The notes under the pieces are model-generated. The model was not told where the DNA came from and searched no databases. It saw only the letters and a list, made by a program, of their open reading frames with translations. Shown in pieces: positions 59,133 through 64,000 of a DNA stretch of 64,000 nucleotides (positions within the stretch are counted from its first letter, which is position 1; each line of letters starts with the position of its first letter). Origin of the DNA: Nissolia schottii (lineage: Eukaryota; Streptophyta; Magnoliopsida; Fabales; Fabaceae); assembly GCA_003254905.1 (NCBI GenBank), contig QANU01057663.1, positions 205,190-269,189 of the forward strand. Reading direction: 5' to 3'. The translations under genes and the position numbers were made by a program.

Positions 59133-62100
59133 TCAAACTTCATCTCCACTCCAACTACTCTTCACCTTTGGACCCAAGGGTCCTTCCTCCCCCAACACCT
59201 CAGCTGGCAAGGCCCTCACAATCTTTTTCAAAAGAGACCTCAAAAACCCAGGCAATGCCTTCTCCACCTTCTTCAACTCCTCATCTATACTATAGTCAAT
59301 TTTGGGTCCCCATTCCCTGAAGAAATGAAGCCACGGTGGCTCTACAACTGCGGAACCCAAATAATCAGCAGAGATCAGTTCAAACAAGGACAAATCAAAG
59401 TATATATCGCTCATATCAGTGTCGTTCCTTATGCCCACACCATTTTGCGCCGCATTCAATAAGACGAGGCCAGGGTGTGGGTACGACGCGTGTCCGTGTA
59501 AGGAGGAATAGACCACGGCCTTGTTACCGGTTATGAACTCAATCTGAGAGGCTTCGACCCATTGACCGTGAGAGTGTTGTGCGAAATACACCTTCCATAG
59601 TTGCCCATCGAAGTTGCTCACCTGTGATGCAAAGATGCATGCATATGCGAGTGTTGAGTAACATAGGATAGCTAAATAACTAAAGGCTTATGTAAGTAAT
59701 GAATTGTAAATTTTGATTTTTTTGTTTTTTTATTTTTGTCATTAGCTTAGTCTGTTACCTGTTGATGTAACAAACGGAATTCAAAAGTCAACTCTGCTAG
59801 TGTGACACTTCATTTATTCACGTGACATAGAAAAAATTTAAATAAGATTTGGGTTAAATATGTTTTTAGTGCATGTAAAATTAAAAAATTTGTGTTTGGT
59901 CCTTGAAATTATTTTTGTTAGGAATTAGTCTCTAAATTTTTTTTGTAGGTTTTAGTCTCTGCCGTTAAAATGAGACTTTAAGTGTTGACATGACCGCTAA
60001 ATGTGTCACGTGGCACCACATGTGACGTGTTATGTGGCACATTTAACGGTGTCACATGTCACATTTAACGGTCACGCCGACACTTAACGTCTCCTTTTAA
60101 CGGCAGAGACTAAAACCCACCAAAAGAAAATTTCAAACCAATTCCTAACGAAAAAATTTTCAAGGAACAAACACAATTTTTAATTTTACCGAGACTAAAA
60201 ACATTTAACCTATAAGATTTTAGATATTACTCCCCCGTCCACTTTTAGATGTTGCTTTTGACAAATGCATAAAAATTAAGAAATTAATTAATTTGTATAT
60301 ACTTAAAGAAAACGTCAAGTGCTGGATGAAATTACCCTTTAATAATTTTTCCTCTCTTACCCTCAACTTATTTCAATTAAAACATATATTAAGCAATTAG
60401 TGGGGAAAGAATTATAAAAAATTGTAATACAATTAACACAATAGTAAAAAATTCATAATAACTAGCATCCCTTGTCTCACTTATTAATGTCAGAAGACAT
60501 TACCATGATGACACTAGTTTGAACTTTGAATGCTGGTACAAGGAGAGAGAGAAAATTCATAATAAATAGAGATATAATTGAAAATATAATAATTAATATT
60601 TTATTAATCTAATTAAATGATAACTAATTTATATAAATTTTAGATAAAACGTGACATTTAGGAGTAGACGGAAGTAGTAATAAATTATAAATTTTGGTTT
60701 TAGTCTATAATAAATAAAAAAAATTGATGCTAGCCCTAATAAAAAAAAGTAATTTTAGTCCCTAATAAATTTTAATTCTAATTTTTCGTCTCTATCATTA
60801 GTTTTATTAATTAAGTTTAAGGAAATCAATCACCCTCTTCTCTCTTGTCTCCCTCTTTATGAAGTATCCTCTTTATAATGAGGCAAGGTGAGCGACAAAA
60901 GTGATGGAGGTATCAATGCAGATCTCATTCTAACTATATTGGACGTATCTAATAAAATTAAATGTTTATAAAATAAAATATTAATATTAATAAAATATTA
61001 TTAGAAAAATGATTAGATTGGAAAAAAAGTAATTCTTGAAATTCTTAAATAATAAAATTTTAAAACGATAAATATCTACTCAAAAATAATTTTTTAAAAA
61101 AAAATATGTCAAAAATATGAACGTATAAGTATTATACGAGCACTGGCATGATATACGGGTAAATATAGCAGTAACGTCATCAATTTGAAAGTATTTACTT
61201 AACTCACCCTTAAGGTTACGTGCTCCCAGTCCCCAACGTGTTCCCCTATCTTCCCCAAGTTAACGTTGAAGAATAACACTTTTGCCCTCGCGGGTCCATT
61301 GAACGGGTAGAAGACCCACATGGCAATGTCAGAGAAGGTTCCTCCGAGCATCGGCTTCACGTGTACGTAGGCTCTAGAGCTTAGCAAATCACCTGTCGAG
61401 ATCCATGGCAGAACAGAAAATTCGAGAATAAGGAAACTGATCAAAATTCAATACAAGTAACTTGAGTCTCAAATTTTAGTGTAGACATTATTTAAATGTC
61501 TTGTCTCACTCACGTACATCATGAAATTCACACTTTAATGATATGAACGTGAGCCCAAAATGATTTGATATCTAAACCAAAATTAATGTACGTCAATAAC
61601 AAATGTCTAACCGTCTAACCTTTCTTGACCCTCTCTTTGTTGGCTTCATCGGCAGGAAGGTCGAGCCAATACGCACCGTCGTTGTTAGGATCCTGAGGGA
61701 GGTTAGTGCCGTTATGCGCAACTGGGACAGGTTTTGACTCATTCCCTTTCTTGTACAACAGTCCCCCGTTGGCGAAAAACCAATTGACGGAAGACGGAAG
61801 GTATTGTTCGTCAGGGTGCAAGAACATCACCGGGGAATAAGCTTTCACCATTGCCCCAATTTGTTGTACATTAGGCATGGGTTCTACTATGGATTTGGCG
61901 TTTTTCAAGCAGGAAATTGATAAAGGGCCACCGACATGAATATTCTGTGCAACAAATGTGCCTACTTGGACCCCACGAGCTCGAGTTCCCCTACTGCTTG
62001 GTCTTGCTTCGTAGAGACAGAAGTCATCGGGAGCACCCCAAATCATAGAGCTTTTCTCACACGTGTCTGTGAGGTCCGATCTATACATTGGACAAGTACG

Positions 62101-63523
62101 GACATGAGTATTAAATACCTTGCAAACGTGAATACTACCATATATATATATATATATATATATATTGAGTAAAAAAGTTATATTTATATTGTAATTTGAT
62201 TATGATGCTATGTAGAAGAATTTTAGAGAGACGTACAAACATGTTTTAACGCATCAACAAAAAAAAATAAATAATAATTAATTTTCACACTCATTAATTT
62301 AAATTTCTACTGGTGTTGTTAATGTATTAAAATATGATTGAATGTGTGTGCAATTCTTTTTTTCATTAATGCTATATCACAATTAAACTCTTATATAATA
62401 TCAAAATATTTATGACGATTTTAATTTGATTTTTCAATTTAAGAAAACGGAAAAGGAAAACAAATTATCTTAACATGATAAGTTATATTAGGTAATAAAT
62501 AAGAAAATAAATAGAATAAATAATCTTATTTTTTTAAGCTAAAAAAGTTAGTCACATGAAAAATAAAGTTTAAGGTAACAAACAATATTAGGTTTTGCTA
62601 ACAAGTTTATTTAAAAAAAATAAGAAATTTTTTTATTAAAATCACAAGTTTCTAATGGATTAATGGTATTAGGGATTTAAAAGGCTTGTATTTTCAATAA
62701 AAAGTTTTTCTTTTGATTTCTTTAGCAAATACCCTTAAGACACCTTAGAAAAACTCAACAATATTTAATATATGATATAATATGTAAATGTGAGAGAAAA
62801 AAAATCAAGTATTCGCCTATCGCAGAAGTCTGACCTGACAACCCTGACTCTGTCAAGGGAAGGCTGTCCCGGCGAGGTGGTGACAACGTGGCCAACAGCG
62901 GCATACCCGGCGGGAGGTAAGGGCAGCCAGACATAGGCATGGGTGTCTTGTTTGATCCTAAGGGATTCAGTGCTCCATACGAGTGTGTAACCAGTTGGTT
63001 GGGCCAAAGTGCCATTGGACACCTCTTTTGCCACAAGGACCCATCCAAACAGGGCCTTGTTGTTTGGCTGGCTGTAACTGCCCAACATGGAGAACCCTTG
63101 AGGTAGCCCTGTTGGCTCAAACACCGTGACGCCTTTGTTGTCTGGTCCACCCTCATAGGCTGCCCAAATCTTGTTGAATGCTGTGATTTGAGACACTTGC
63201 AGCCCTCCCAGGTCAATGATTCCCCTTGAAAAACCATCATTACCTGCATGTCACGGTTCAATTACACTAGCATGAATGAGCATGGGTCAAGAAGATCGTG
63301 TTTGTTTCATCTTGTTTGGTAACAAATTATAATTTTTTTAACTAAGAAGCAAGGCGCCTAATAAAGAGGAGAGGAAAATGACAGTCACAAAATGGATACC
63401 TTGCTGGGGCCAAACAGGTATTGGAGCTGGAAGCTTGAATGTTTTCTCAATGGGGAGCGGGAGAGGTTGCTTCTTCTTGAAGACATGCCCTGCACAGGAA
63501 CATGTTGTGAGACAATTTCCCAT
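59133..63523 (-). CDS. DUF946 / VPS62-like protein
   Basis: Predicted 555-residue plant protein. Exons in reading order on the minus strand: 63523-63400, 63243-62835, 62080-61620, 61392-61208, 59621-59133. GT-AG junctions, closed frame, normal family length. The start MGNCLTTCSC fits N-myristoylation (MGxxxT) with nearby Cys at 4, 8 and 10, so membrane attachment by fatty acids is plausible (inference). Then TFKLPAPIPVWPQQGN, a GIIDLGGLQVSQITAFNKIW block, VWLPLPPAGYAAVGHVV, VRSDLTDTC, YSPVMFLHPDEQYLPSSVNW, and the signature GEHVGDWEHVTLR followed by FAQHSHGQW and SSLHGHASYPHPG. The family resembles yeast Vps62 (vacuolar protein sorting). Its plant function is unestablished. Intron 4 carries a fold-back MITE. 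A TATA-like AATATATATG lies at about 63651-63660 on the minus strand. Confidence 0.93.
59851..60211. mobile_element. 361-bp fold-back MITE, perfect 9-bp TSD, in DUF946 intron 4
   Basis: Nearly the whole element folds back on itself. The left end is GGGTTAAATATGTTTTTAGT and the complement of the right end AGGTTAAATGTTTTTAGTCT. The arms continue through 'tagtctctgccgttaaaatg' to a central 'gtcacgtggcacc' region. The flanking 9-mers ATAAGATTT (59842-59850 and 60212-60220) are identical, as expected for Mutator-type insertion. A half copy lies at 12726. It is well away from the splice sites. Confidence 0.87.
62141..62164. repeat. (AT)n microsatellite in DUF946 intron 2
   Basis: An uninterrupted run of about 12 AT units just inside the intron, about 60 bases upstream (in gene direction) of the exon that starts at 62080. 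Likely length-polymorphic. Confidence 0.85.
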
Positions 63524-64000
63524 TATATTGTTGAGTCTTCCAAAGAAGACTGAGTGTCCATGTATGTAGAGAATATGTCTCTAAATATATGATTGCAGTG
63601 GATTTTACAACAAGTATATTCCCTTGAGGATGATTGCAAGGGTAGAAAATCATATATATTAAAAACAAAGGGATGCCCCCAAGGATGTGTCGTACAAGGA
63701 AGCTAGTTTGGCCACATAGATAACCTTCTAAACATTGTTCAACTTCACTTATACACCAAGTTTGTTAGACAAAAAAGACTTGCTTTTCTTGTTTGTCTTA
63801 CAACCCATAATATGAACTCTTAGAAAATTAACAAGCACATGATATCTTAAATATTCCATATATTTTAAAAGAGGTTTAAAAAAAATTAAAAATTAGTAGT
63901 TTGATATCAATCAATAAAAATATTAGGTATTTATTATAAATATACAAATTTATGCCTATATATGATGTGTCTGTATCTTATAAAATTTTAAAATTAGTGT
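63524..64000. other. DUF946 gene promoter side
   Basis: AT-rich upstream DNA of the DUF946 gene, with the possible TATA box near 63655. No other gene is seen before the window ends. Confidence 0.4.

Overview
This is a plant nuclear DNA window: AT-rich, with GT-AG introns, TATA boxes, and many LTR, SINE and MITE remnants. The protein families and the repeat types (SIRE-like copia LTR, gypsy LTRs with TGAGCG-rich U3, legume-type fold-back elements) suggest a dicot, most probably a legume close to Glycine. This is inference; no marker names the species. I saw no operons, CRISPR arrays, rRNA genes or convincing tRNA genes.

Genes, left to right: an intronless BCS1-type AAA-ATPase (+, 5880-7469); a small multi-span membrane protein (+, 14618-14992); a 12-coding-exon MFSD12-like MFS transporter (+, 27099-32797); an uncharacterised basic nuclear-looking protein (-, 36101-36583); a four-exon DUF936 gene (+, 42352-45828); a six-exon SOSEKI (DUF966) polarity gene (-, 46822-49648); and a five-exon DUF946 / VPS62-like gene (-, 59133-63523). 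I rebuilt every intron by hand. The reading frame closes across all joints, giving proteins of 450 (MFS), 591 (DUF936), 403 (SOSEKI) and 555 (DUF946) residues. These are independent eukaryotic genes, with no sign of a shared pathway. DUF936 and SOSEKI are convergent, about 1 kb apart.

The space between genes is mostly mobile-element debris, and several insertions can be bounded to the base by target-site duplications (TSDs). They are: solo LTRs at 20232-21736 (TSD TTTAT), 53013-54583 (TSD GTTAG, nested in an older copia LTR) and 57081-57314 (TSD CGTTG); a SINE inside a DUF936 intron (perfect 11-bp TSD); a second SINE at about 9131-9319; a 225-bp MITE family with four copies (9-bp TSDs); a 361-bp fold-back with a 9-bp TSD in a DUF946 intron; a degenerate copia gag; and pieces of a gypsy family at 22.9-23.9 kb and 56.0-56.4 kb.

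The most unusual signal is a family of three elements (9662-10005, 11905-12529, 17644-18018). Each is built from several short hairpins with a shared core (TCTGAATTCGCCAC and its complement). Related ends (GGATTTnTTAC type) bound all three and two have perfect 9-bp TSDs. One sits inside a diverged tandem array, so the empty site can be reconstructed. I know of no description of this family, but I could not search a repeat library.
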